Assembly (NCBI GenBank): GCA_002401295.1
Contig: NVSR01000159.1
Location: 1 to 7,110 of the forward strand
Length of the DNA stretch: 7,110 bases
Reading direction: 5' to 3'
Origin: SAR324 cluster bacterium
GTDB lineage: Bacteria; SAR324; XYD2-FULL-50-16
This document shows, in pieces, positions 1 through 6,732 of the stretch. A program made the position numbers and the translations under genes. The first letter of the stretch is position 1, and each line of letters begins with the position of its first letter. The notes beneath the pieces are model-generated. The model did no database searches and was not told where the DNA came from. It saw only the letters and a program-made list of their open reading frames with translations.

Positions 1-144
1 CACTGCTGCTAATCGAGGCACTGCTGCTAATCGAGGCACTGCTGCTAATCGAGGCACTGCTGCTAATCGAGGCACTGCTGCTAATCGAGGCACTGCTGCT
101 ACCCGAGGCACTGCTGCTACCCGAGGCACTGCTACTACCCGAGG
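1..144 (+). repeat. 18-bp tandem repeat encoding TAANRG hexapeptides in IF2
   Basis: Eight contiguous 18-bp units with consensus CACTGCTGCTAATCGAGG. Units 1-5 (1-90) are identical. Units 6 and 7 change AAT to ACC (Asn to Thr). Unit 8 (127-144) also changes GCT to ACT. Read in the infB frame, the units give TAANRG x5, TAATRG x2 and TATTRG. The next 18 bases (AVASIK) may be a badly decayed ninth unit. The array starts at the window edge, so its total length is unknown. The period is a multiple of three, so unit gain or loss keeps the reading frame. Decay at the 3' edge with identical units inside is the usual sign of recent expansion by slippage or unequal recombination. Confidence 0.97.
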
Positions 145-2125
145 TGCTGTTGCCAGCATAAAGGACGACAAAAAACAGGAAGTTTCCGATTTCGCGAAAG
201 GGAAAAAAGGGAATAAAGGGAATAAGAAGAAAGATTGGAGTAGCCCGTCTTCTGACGAAGGATTCGCTGGCAAACGACGTGGTGCTGCAAACAAAAGAAA
301 TAAGAAATGGCCCGGACCTAAAAGACAGCAGCGAAGAGTTGATCGAAAAGCCCCCAGACATATCTTCAATCCTTCTAAAAAGGATTTGGTAGTTGGTGAG
401 GCTATCTCCGTAGGTGACTTGGCCGGTTTGATTGGTATTAAGGTTCCTGGGATTATCAAGACTTTGATGTCATTGGATGTCATGGCTACGATTGCACAAC
501 TGATTGATGGTGAGACTGCAGCCTTGGTAGCCGCAGAACACGGTATTGAGTTGAAGGTCCAATTCGAAAGCCTTGAAAATCAATTTGATGAGATTAAGGA
601 AAATGATGAAGATCTGCAGTCAAGACCACCTGTTGTTACAGTCATGGGTCATGTAGATCATGGAAAGACGTCTCTGTTGGATAAAATACGTTCTGCTGAT
701 GTGACTTCTGGTGAAGCTGGCGGTATTACACAACATATCGGTGCCTATCACGTATCCACCGCAGAAGGGAATGTTACTTTCTTGGACACTCCTGGTCATG
801 CCGCTTTTACGGCTATGCGAGCGAGGGGTGCAAATGCTACGGATATTGTGATCCTGGTAGTTGCTGCTGATGATGGTCCGCGTCCTCAAACAGTAGAAGC
901 TATTGATCATGCCCGTGCTGCTAATGTACCAGTGATTGTAGCCATTAATAAATGTGATAAGCCAGCCGCAAATCCGGATGGAACAATCCAGCGCCTGATG
1001 GAACACAACTTGATTGCTGAAGAGTTTGGTGGTGACGTTCGGATGGTGAAAGTCTCTGCCAAGAGTGGTGAAGGTCTTCCTGAATTATTGGAAGCTATCC
1101 ATCTCCAAGCTGAAATTATGGAACTAAAAGTTAATCCTAATCGATTGGCTACGGGTGTGGTAATTGAATCCAAAATCGACAAGGGTAGAGGAAATACGGC
1201 TAGTTTCTTAGTACAGTCAGGAACTCTACGGATTGGTGATAACTATGTAGTGGGTGCGGAATACGGTCGTGTTCGTGCCATGTGGGATGATCAGGGTAGG
1301 AAAATTAAGGTGGCAACACCATCCATGCCCGTAGAAGTGGTCGGTTTGAATGGTATCCCTAACTCAGGTGATAACTTCAACGTTGGAACGGATGAAAAGA
1401 AAGTCCGACAGCTAGCCGAACAGCGTGGTAAAAAGGAAAAAGAACGACGCCAGGTCCAGCAGAAGAAGCAAGGTCTGGAAAACCTGTTTAGCTCAATGGG
1501 ACAAGAAGAAAAGAAAACGCTGAACTTGATTATCAAGACAGATGTGATTGGCTCCTTGGAAGCACTGAGTGACTCCTTGCTCAAACTGGGCAATGATGAG
1601 GTTGAAGTCAGGATTATACATGGTGCTGTAGGAGCAATCTCCAGTACGAATGTGGTGCTGGCAGCCGCAAGTAACGCCGTGATCATCGGTTTTAATAACC
1701 GCCCTGAAGCTTCGGCCAAGCAAGTGGCAAAGGACGAAGGCGTAGATATCCGCCTTTATAGTATCATCTATGAAGCTATTGATGATGTGACAGCAGCTCT
1801 GGAAGGTATGCTGAAGCCTATCGTTCGTGAGGAGTTCCAAGGCAAGGCTCAAATATTGGAAGTCTTCACTATTCCTAAGGTGGGTACCATTGCAGGTTCC
1901 AAAGTTGTGGAAGGTAAAATCGTTCGTGATTGTCCGATTCGCGTGATTCGAGATAACGTGGTGATTCATGATGGTCAGTTGGCATCACTCAAGCGCTTCA
2001 AGGACAATGTGAAAGATGTCACTGTTGGCTTTGAATGTGGAATGGGTGTTGAGAATTTCCGTGATTTACGTTCTGGTGACATTCTGGAATCTTACTATAG
2101 ATTGGAAACCGCTGCTAAACTTTAG
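2..2125 (+). CDS. infB: Translation initiation factor IF2, 5'-truncated by window edge
   Basis: GTPase that brings fMet-tRNA to the 30S subunit and promotes 50S joining. The frame is open from base 2, so 707 residues are visible and the true start lies upstream. A TTG at 386 could be taken as the start, but it falls at the edge of the IF2_N domain, has no ribosome binding site, and is preceded by 128 in-frame residues of typical IF2 linker. Visible order (fragment numbering): hexapeptide array 1-48; Lys/Arg/Gly-rich linker about 50-120; IF2_N domain about 125-180; G domain about 210-375 with G1 GHVDHGKT (216-223), G2 GGITQHIG, G3 DTPGH (262-266), G4 NKCD (316-319) and G5 SAK (352-354); domain II about 381-475; domain III about 505-605; C-terminal fMet-tRNA-binding domain about 612-700 with ECGMGVENF. 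All G motifs are intact. The stop is TAG, with rbfA following 29 nt later. Identification is certain; only the N-terminus is unknown. Confidence 0.98.
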   Translation, partial: TAANRGTAANRGTAANRGTAANRGTAANRGTAATRGTAATRGTATTRGAVASIKDDKKQEVSDFAKGKKGNKGNKKKDWSSPSSDEGFAGKRRGAANKRNKKWPGPKRQQRRVDRKAPRHIFNPSKKDLVVGEAISVGDLAGLIGIKVPGIIKTLMSLDVMATIAQLIDGETAALVAAEHGIELKVQFESLENQFDEIKENDEDLQSRPPVVTVMGHVDHGKTSLLDKIRSADVTSGEAGGITQHIGAYHVSTAEGNVTFLDTPGHAAFTAMRARGANATDIVILVVAADDGPRPQTVEAIDHARAANVPVIVAINKCDKPAANPDGTIQRLMEHNLIAEEFGGDVRMVKVSAKSGEGLPELLEAIHLQAEIMELKVNPNRLATGVVIESKIDKGRGNTASFLVQSGTLRIGDNYVVGAEYGRVRAMWDDQGRKIKVATPSMPVEVVGLNGIPNSGDNFNVGTDEKKVRQLAEQRGKKEKERRQVQQKKQGLENLFSSMGQEEKKTLNLIIKTDVIGSLEALSDSLLKLGNDEVEVRIIHGAVGAISSTNVVLAAASNAVIIGFNNRPEASAKQVAKDEGVDIRLYSIIYEAIDDVTAALEGMLKPIVREEFQGKAQILEVFTIPKVGTIAGSKVVEGKIVRDCPIRVIRDNVVIHDGQLASLKRFKDNVKDVTVGFECGMGVENFRDLRSGDILESYYRLETAAKL

Positions 2126-2154
2126 CTAGGTCTTGTTGAAGGAGAAAGGTTTCT

Positions 2155-2511
2155 ATGGCGAAAATTAGTCAAGAGCGCAAGCGCGAGCTGATTAAGGTCA
2201 AACTTGCGCAAATCATACAAAGGGCATCCAACAATCCTCATTTCGAGGGCGTGACTATTGTTGATGTCAAGATCAGTCCCGATGGTTCTAAAGCCTTGGT
2301 GTTTTTCACCTTGTATGATGCCAGTCGTGATATTGAAAGAATAACTAAAGCCTTGAGACAAGCCTGTGGCTTTTTTCAAGGAAAGTTGGCTCAGACTCTG
2401 ACAACCCGCAACACCCCTAAGTTGAATTTTGTTTTTGACAAAGGGTTCGATCATGCTGAAAAAATTGATTCGATCTTGCGCACTTTGGAATTGGATCCAA
2501 CCTCAGAATAA
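2155..2511 (+). CDS. rbfA: 30S ribosome-binding factor A
   Basis: Small cytoplasmic assembly factor that binds the 30S subunit and helps 16S rRNA 5'-end maturation; needed for growth in the cold in well-studied bacteria. The protein has 118 residues, normal for the family, and the type II KH fold can be followed: N-terminal helix with ERKRELIKVKLAQII (7-21), strands around VTIVDVKISPDG (33-44) and ALVFFTLYD (47-55), the AxG kink as ACGF (70-73), then RNTPKLNFVFD (85-95) and a closing helix DHAEKIDSILRTL. The ATG is set by AAGGAG at 2139-2144, 10 nt upstream. It sits 29 nt behind infB and is probably co-transcribed with it. The DUF503 gene ylxP, found between the two genes in Bacillus subtilis, is missing. 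Confidence 0.96.
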   Translation: MAKISQERKRELIKVKLAQIIQRASNNPHFEGVTIVDVKISPDGSKALVFFTLYDASRDIERITKALRQACGFFQGKLAQTLTTRNTPKLNFVFDKGFDHAEKIDSILRTLELDPTSE

Positions 2512-2524
2512 GGGCTTGCTTCTA

Positions 2525-2543
2525 GGGGAAAAGTATTTTCCCC
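2525..2543 (+). other. Perfect 8-bp hairpin downstream of rbfA
   Basis: GGGGAAAA (2525-2532) and TTTTCCCC (2536-2543) are exact reverse complements with a GTA loop. The element starts 13 nt after the rbfA stop codon. No U-run follows outside the stem, so it is not a textbook terminator by itself. It may protect the 3' end of the infB-rbfA message or cause pausing ahead of the second hairpin. The structure is certain; the function is inferred. Confidence 0.55.
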
Positions 2544-2553
2544 ATCTGATGAG

Positions 2554-2615
2554 GTACAGGAATCAGTACTCTGACTGATTCCTGTACTCCCCTCCCCCCT
2601 TTGCCCCTCTTTTTT
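2554..2615 (+). terminator. Probable terminator of the infB-rbfA operon
   Basis: A perfect 14-bp inverted repeat, GTACAGGAATCAGT (2554-2567) and ACTGATTCCTGTAC (2574-2587), with a 6-nt loop. It is followed by a pyrimidine-only or nearly pyrimidine-only stretch ending in six T (2610-2615). The T-run lies about 22 nt past the stem rather than right behind it, so intrinsic termination may be inefficient. An operator-like palindrome is the alternative reading. Its position between the last translation gene and a separately promoted flagellar gene favours a terminator. Confidence 0.5.
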
Positions 2616-3007
2616 AAAGAAAAAATCCCTATTATTTTCCCTCTTGAATTATCAGTCTTATCAGCAAATTTTTTATTATCCTTTTTTCCACTTTCTCCTC
2701 AAGTTTTCTCCGCAGTTACCGATAAGAGATTAGAGAACAGCATCGCTCCTTCAAGGCAAGTTAGAAAAAGTGATTTTTCCAAATTCCTTCTATTTCATGA
2801 CGTTCTTTTGAGCACATGGAATAATTTTTGAAGTTCTTATCCTTGGAAAAGTAGAATCCACTTTTTAACAGGCTAGTTTTATAACTAATAGTCTGTATTC
2901 TATATATATTCAATTAAGCCGATTGAAGTTTGCGAATGTTTTAAGATTGTCCGTTTTGTCTGCTGAGCGGAAAATTCTACCCATTCCAACTCAAAAAAGG
3001 GTAAAGC
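2588..3007. other. AT-rich intergenic region upstream of fliD
   Basis: About 420 bp between the rbfA terminator region and fliD. It opens with a C/T-rich stretch and is otherwise AT-rich. Apart from the sigma-28 promoter match it holds two short hairpins: GAAAAA/TTTTTC at 2764-2779 with a GTGA loop, and AAAAGT/ACTTTT at 2847-2865 with a 7-nt loop. Both are weak. A 76-codon open frame (2601-2831) begins at a TTG with no ribosome binding site and has an untypical composition, so I do not call it. No RNA gene is recognised. Confidence 0.6.
2699..2725 (+). promoter_or_regulatory. Sigma-28 (SigD/FliA-type) promoter for fliD
   Basis: TCAAGTTT (2699-2706), an 11-nt spacer, then ACCGATAA (2718-2725). 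The flagellar sigma-28 consensus is TAAAGTTT-N11-GCCGATAA, so 14 of 16 positions agree at exactly the expected spacing. Transcription would begin near 2731-2733, leaving an mRNA leader of about 275 nt before the fliD start. Late flagellar genes such as fliD and fliS are classical targets of this sigma factor, which fits the context. The match is seen directly; activity is inferred. Confidence 0.65.
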
Positions 3008-6000
3008 ATGGTTGTAGAGGGTTTTAAATCAAATGCTGTCACTGGTCTTGCATCCGGCATGGATACCAAGAGTATTATCGAAAGTATGATCAACGTAGAG
3101 CGCAAAAAGGTTCAACCGATTGAATTGCGTAAAAAGGAAAAAAAACTTGAACTCGATACGTGGAAGCAAATCAAGGTACATTTAGAGACCGTAACAGCTA
3201 CAGCTGGCAGTATTGCTAAAAAGTCCCTTTGGGAGGGTAAATTAGTCACCTCTAGCAATCCGGAGGTTGTAGAAGCCATTGCTACTTCCGGGGCTAAGCC
3301 TGGCAAACACACATTGATTGTTGACAAACTAGCTCTGAATCATCAAATCGCGTCTCAGGGTTTTGCTTCCAAGGATGACCAGGTCGGGCGAGGCAGTATT
3401 TTTATCAGTATTGGGGACTTACCCGAACAGAAGCTGGTAATTGATGAAACCAATAATACTTTGCAAGGCTATGTTGATTCGCTCAATGCTATGGATTCGG
3501 GGCTGACTGCTAGTATTATCAAAACGGGAAATAAGGAAAGTCCTTTTCAGGTTGTGCTAACCAGTGAGGAAACGGGACGAATTGGAGAAATCAAGATTCG
3601 GAGTGAAGTGAGAGGTGAGGGGGTTTTACCTTCCTTTGATCCCTACTACACTCAACCTGGAAAATGGCAAGGAATTGAACGCAAGGAAGGCGCCGCTAAA
3701 ATTGCTACAGGAACTGGGGCTTCAACGGCCATTCCCGAGCTGATTGGAAATTATACGGGAGAGGAAGCCATTGAGTTGACCTTTACCGTGGTCAATACCG
3801 GAATTGTCGGGGAAAGTGAAAACCTGAGAATGCGTTGGGAAGATGATAAAGGGCGTTTTGGTTACTTGGACTTAGGTTCTTTTAATTATACACCGGGTGA
3901 ACCCATTGAAGTGGTCGATGGAATTAGTCTAGTAATTAGTGATGGTGAAATCATTGTGAATGATTCCTTTACGTCCAAAGCGAAAAATCAAGATTCTGAT
4001 CTCTTTTGGTGGAAATCTGAAACAGAGAGAGAGGCCGCGATTACACAGCCTACATCCTGGTTACGGCAGCAGACTGAAGGAGGGCCCATCATTACGGGGA
4101 AATATAATAGTGAAGATGATGATGTGTTTACCCTGACTGTTGTGGGTAGTGGACAGATCGGTCAGGCGGAAGATCTTCGAATTGAGTATGAATCGGAAAA
4201 TGGCCTTAAAGGATCGGTTTTTGTAGGAAAGGGTTATGTAGCGGGAAGTAAGTTATCCTTGGGAAAGGGCCTGGAAGTAAGCCTTAAACCTGGTGTCCTG
4301 GAAGACGGAGCACTTTCCACTTTTGAATATCAAGCTGAATCTACAGCCGATTTTTGGTGGTTAGATGAAGAACAGCAGGTAGAAGGGGGACAAGTTGTTG
4401 ATCTCACGAATTGGATTACCCCGGAAAGGGATGAGGATGAAGAAGGATTTGCGGTACGTCGTCCTGGAACAACTGGTCCTAGAGTCAGTACTGTGGAAAA
4501 GCAGATTGTGGGTGATTACACTGACTTTGAACCCAAATTATACACCTTTAAAGTCTTGAAGAGTGGAAGTATTGGGGTTACTAAAGGCATTGAATTAGAA
4601 TGGGCGGATAATAAGGGGAACTCCGGGAGGATTGAGGTAGGGGGCGATAGTTACCAGCCAGGCACAGCCATCGAATTTGATTCCGGTCTTTCCCTGGTCT
4701 TAGGAGAGGGTAGTGTTTTTGAAACAGATACCTTTACTTTTAGAACCTTTACACCGGTGATTCAGCCTCCACAGGATGCGGAAATTCGTTTTGGGGCCAC
4801 TGATCTAGGCGGTGGTTTATTGATCACCAACTCCACCAATAGTTTAGAAGATGTGATCGATGGAGTGAAACTGAACCTACTGGCTACAGATGGCAAACCG
4901 ATTACCATTAATATTCGAGGTGATACGGAGAAAGCTTTTGCCGGAGTCCGTGAGTTTGTGGATGCCTACAATCAGATGCTACTCTTTTTTAAAGAGATGA
5001 CCAAATACAATCAAGACACGAATGAAGCAGCCCCATTACAGGGGGATCGGAATATTACTCGTATTCAAGCCCAGACCAGTAGGATCTTTATTGATCCCGT
5101 ATCAGGCCTTGATATTGATCGGAACATTTTATTGACAATTGGTTTGAAACTGAATGCATCAGGATTGATTGATATTGATGAGGAAAAATTAACCAACTCC
5201 TTGAATGATGACCTCTCAAAAGTAGCGAATCTCTTTCGCAGTTTTGGGCAGAGTGAAAATAGCGGAATCACTTTTTTGAGTTCTGATGATGAAACAAAGG
5301 TCAGTGGCAGTAAAGGTTATGATATTGATATTACACAGGCTGCTAGTAGAGGGACTTATACAACCAAGGCCATTGCCGAAACTCAAATTACGGAAAAGAA
5401 CAATCGGATTATCGTGAGTGTAAACGGTAGAGATTCTGATGAAATTATCCTGGAAAGTGGGACCTTTACTTCTGAAGAGATAGCGGGCGATTTACAGCGA
5501 AAAATTATCAATGATAAAGCTCTGGGCAAGATGAAAATTCTGGTTACTTCCGAGAATGGCCAGATTCGAATCCGATCTAATATGACAGGGTCTCGATCCT
5601 CCGTTGACGTAAGGACTGCCAGTAAGAAGGTAGGGCCTCACCCCTTAACCAATGGTGTTAGCTTGAATGGCAAGGATGTGCAGGGAAATATCGAAGGGGT
5701 CGAGTTAGACGGCAGTGGGCGGATCTTATCCGGTATAGAGGGAACTGATTATGATGGGTTGACCTTATATGTCTCATTGACGGCTCCTCAACTTAATGAG
5801 GGAAGTGAGGGAAATATGGTGGTGACCAAAGGCGTGGCAACTAAGGTTAAAGAATACATTGACTCCATCATGCAGCCGGAAACGGGGTCTCTAGAGATCT
5901 ATACCAAAAATGCGGAAAAACAGTTAAGTAACTATTCCAAACAAGTAAAAATTTTGGAAGAAAGGATTGGAATAAAGCGGCAAAAATTGATTGCAAAATT

Positions 6001-6076
6001 TGCCCGCATGGAAGGAAAGTTAGGTCGGTTGAAATCAGAACAGAATTATATCAACCAGCAGCTATCTAGAATTTAA
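3008..6076 (+). CDS. fliD: Flagellar hook-associated protein 2 / filament cap FliD, enlarged
   Basis: Cap protein that sits at the tip of the flagellar filament and folds exported flagellin subunits into place; secreted by the flagellar type III apparatus, so no Sec signal is expected or seen. It has 1022 residues against roughly 450-600 in many bacteria. Order: FliD_N with GLASGMDTKSIIESMINVER (13-32) to about 200; a hypervariable middle of three tandem beta-type modules (about 246-336, 362-452, 500-582); FliD_C from about 588 (QDAEIRFGATDLGGG), including the NSLEDVIDGVKLNLL segment (611-625) and FVDAYNQML (650-658); an inserted flagellin-IN-like module (about 766-868); and a C-terminal coiled coil (about 963-1022), normally part of the D0 core. 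The start ATG has AAAGGG at 2996-3001, spacing 6 nt. fliS follows after 106 nt. The core is certain; the middle modules are described from internal similarity only. Confidence 0.95.
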   Translation: MVVEGFKSNAVTGLASGMDTKSIIESMINVERKKVQPIELRKKEKKLELDTWKQIKVHLETVTATAGSIAKKSLWEGKLVTSSNPEVVEAIATSGAKPGKHTLIVDKLALNHQIASQGFASKDDQVGRGSIFISIGDLPEQKLVIDETNNTLQGYVDSLNAMDSGLTASIIKTGNKESPFQVVLTSEETGRIGEIKIRSEVRGEGVLPSFDPYYTQPGKWQGIERKEGAAKIATGTGASTAIPELIGNYTGEEAIELTFTVVNTGIVGESENLRMRWEDDKGRFGYLDLGSFNYTPGEPIEVVDGISLVISDGEIIVNDSFTSKAKNQDSDLFWWKSETEREAAITQPTSWLRQQTEGGPIITGKYNSEDDDVFTLTVVGSGQIGQAEDLRIEYESENGLKGSVFVGKGYVAGSKLSLGKGLEVSLKPGVLEDGALSTFEYQAESTADFWWLDEEQQVEGGQVVDLTNWITPERDEDEEGFAVRRPGTTGPRVSTVEKQIVGDYTDFEPKLYTFKVLKSGSIGVTKGIELEWADNKGNSGRIEVGGDSYQPGTAIEFDSGLSLVLGEGSVFETDTFTFRTFTPVIQPPQDAEIRFGATDLGGGLLITNSTNSLEDVIDGVKLNLLATDGKPITINIRGDTEKAFAGVREFVDAYNQMLLFFKEMTKYNQDTNEAAPLQGDRNITRIQAQTSRIFIDPVSGLDIDRNILLTIGLKLNASGLIDIDEEKLTNSLNDDLSKVANLFRSFGQSENSGITFLSSDDETKVSGSKGYDIDITQAASRGTYTTKAIAETQITEKNNRIIVSVNGRDSDEIILESGTFTSEEIAGDLQRKIINDKALGKMKILVTSENGQIRIRSNMTGSRSSVDVRTASKKVGPHPLTNGVSLNGKDVQGNIEGVELDGSGRILSGIEGTDYDGLTLYVSLTAPQLNEGSEGNMVVTKGVATKVKEYIDSIMQPETGSLEIYTKNAEKQLSNYSKQVKILEERIGIKRQKLIAKFARMEGKLGRLKSEQNYINQQLSRI
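3743..4753 (+). repeat. Three diverged tandem modules inside FliD
   Basis: Residues about 246-336, 362-452 and 500-582 of FliD share one pattern: G-x-Y, then a beta strand ending in V-x-x-G/S-G-x-I/V-G, a strand like LRMRWEDDKG / LRIEYESENG / IELEWADNKG, a G-x-x-Y-x-x-G turn, then G-[IL]-[SE]-[LV]-x-[LI] and a final F-T/E-[FY]-like strand. Modules one and two both end in an aromatic FWW (DLFWW, ADFWW); module three instead runs into FTFRTFTPVIQPPQDA at the FliD_C boundary. The repeats are visible only at protein level; the DNA copies have diverged, so the duplication is old. They probably form the outward-facing domains of the cap. An acidic linker (DEDEE, 475-479) separates modules two and three. 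Confidence 0.75.
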
Positions 6077-6079
6077 AAC

Positions 6080-6124
6080 TTTGTTTGTTTTAAAAATGGG
6101 AGGGTGATGCCTCACTCAAACAAA
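6080..6124 (+). other. Inverted repeat in the fliD-fliS spacer
   Basis: TTTGTTTG (6080-6087) is the exact reverse complement of CAAACAAA (6117-6124). Between them lies a 6-bp stem, GGGTGA (6102-6107) with TCACTC (6112-6117), including one G-U pair and a TGCC loop; the two stems share base 6117, so they cannot both be fully formed. It starts just after the fliD stop codon. No U-run follows on the + strand, so read-through into fliS is expected. It may be an RNA-stability or processing element. Low confidence. Confidence 0.3.
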
Positions 6125-6182
6125 AAACAACATACTTTACCATTAATCTTTAACCATCACAGTTGGTAGGAGTGAGGATGAT

Positions 6183-6629
6183 ATGAACCCATATACGAAA
6201 GGCCGCAGCGCCTACAAACAAGCAGCAGTCAATACGAACGATCAGGGAACCTTGATCATGATGTTGTATGACGGAACCATTCGTTTCTTGAAAGCGGGTA
6301 TTCGCAAACTGGAGGAGAATGATATTGAAGGGGCTCATCGCTCCATCGGTAAAGCCAAAAATATTATCTCTGAATTGAGAACTTCTTTGGATTTGGAGAA
6401 GGGGGGAGTCGTTGGGGAAAACTTAAATCGCCTCTATACCTATATGTTTAGCCGGCTGATTGATGCTAATGTAAGTAAAAATAAAGATCCCCTGATTGAG
6501 GTCAGGGATTTGATGATAGAGCTGCGGGAAGGATGGAAAAGTGTTGCCAAACCTCAGAAAAAATCCCTGAGCACTCAATACGGTGGCGGCAATCGGACTG
6601 GAGCCAAACCATTGACGGTTAAAGGATAG
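6183..6629 (+). CDS. fliS: Flagellin export chaperone FliS
   Basis: Cytoplasmic helical-bundle chaperone that binds the C-terminus of flagellin, prevents premature polymerisation and delivers it to the export gate. The 148 residues show the family pattern: YKQAAVNTNDQGTLIMMLYDGTIRFLKAGI (11-40), a second helix ENDIEGAHRSIGKAKNIISELRTSLD (45-70), then LNRLYTYMFSRLIDANVSKNKDPLIEVRDLMIELREGW (81-118). The family is usually about 120-135 residues; the extra length is a basic, Gly-rich tail (about 123-148, with QYGGGNRTG) that looks disordered. The ATG is chosen because AGGAG (6168-6172) lies 10 nt upstream and GAGG (6174-6177) 5 nt upstream; an earlier ATG at 6178 runs straight into TGA. It probably shares the fliD transcript, as no promoter is evident in the 106-nt gap. 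The flagellin gene is outside the window. Confidence 0.95.
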   Translation: MNPYTKGRSAYKQAAVNTNDQGTLIMMLYDGTIRFLKAGIRKLEENDIEGAHRSIGKAKNIISELRTSLDLEKGGVVGENLNRLYTYMFSRLIDANVSKNKDPLIEVRDLMIELREGWKSVAKPQKKSLSTQYGGGNRTGAKPLTVKG

Positions 6630-6669
6630 AAAATCTAGAAAGTTGAAAAACGGAGGATTTTTTATTCAA

Positions 6670-6732
6670 GTGAATGGCTTAGATAGAAAAAGAGAGCTTC
6701 AAAACCGAATCAAAGCTCTCTCTTTCCTCTAA
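6670..6732 (+). CDS. Possible 20-residue ORF behind fliS, doubtful
   Basis: A strong ribosome-binding-site match, CGGAGG (6651-6656), lies 22 nt after the fliS stop. The next plausible start in a short open frame is GTG at 6670 (spacing 13 nt, longer than ideal), giving MNGLDRKRELQNRIKALSFL; an ATT at 6664 in the same frame would have 7-nt spacing. The frame runs through the hairpin at 6691-6721 and ends at TAA just after it. In Bacillus, fliT follows fliS, so this could be a decayed fliT start, a leader-type peptide, or chance. No family is recognised. Confidence 0.25.
   Translation: MNGLDRKRELQNRIKALSFL
6691..6729 (+). terminator. Probable terminator of the fliD-fliS unit
   Basis: AGAGAGCTT (6691-6699) pairs perfectly with AAGCTCTCT (6713-6721) across a 13-nt loop. 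With one bulged C, the preceding A-run can also pair with TTT at 6723-6725, and the tail CTTTCCTC is pyrimidine-rich. This has the form of a rho-independent terminator with a poor U-tract, 61 nt behind fliS. It overlaps the doubtful 20-codon ORF. Confidence 0.55.

Noticed and set aside
1..144. CRISPR-like repeat array
   Set aside because: The units are directly adjacent without spacers, in frame with infB, and encode a hexapeptide; it is a coding minisatellite.
620..1969. Minus-strand open frames of 91-158 codons across infB
   Set aside because: They lie opposite a fully conserved IF2 coding frame and have no start signals or family resemblance.
2601..2831. 76-codon open frame upstream of fliD
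   Set aside because: It starts at TTG in a pyrimidine tract with no ribosome binding site, has an unnatural Phe/Leu/Ser-rich composition, and covers the sigma-28 promoter.
2865..2901. Possible housekeeping sigma promoter (TTAACA near 2865)
   Set aside because: The -35 match is good, but no acceptable TATAAT-like box lies at 16-18 nt spacing.
2918..2925. GCCGATTG as a second sigma-28 -10 box closer to fliD
   Set aside because: The -10 part is decent, but the expected -35 position reads TCTATATA, matching only about 3 of 8 consensus bases. The upstream site is much better.
6108..6113. TGCCTC in the fliD-fliS spacer as a further complement of the GAGGCA hairpin loops
   Set aside because: A 6-base match is expected by chance in 7 kb.
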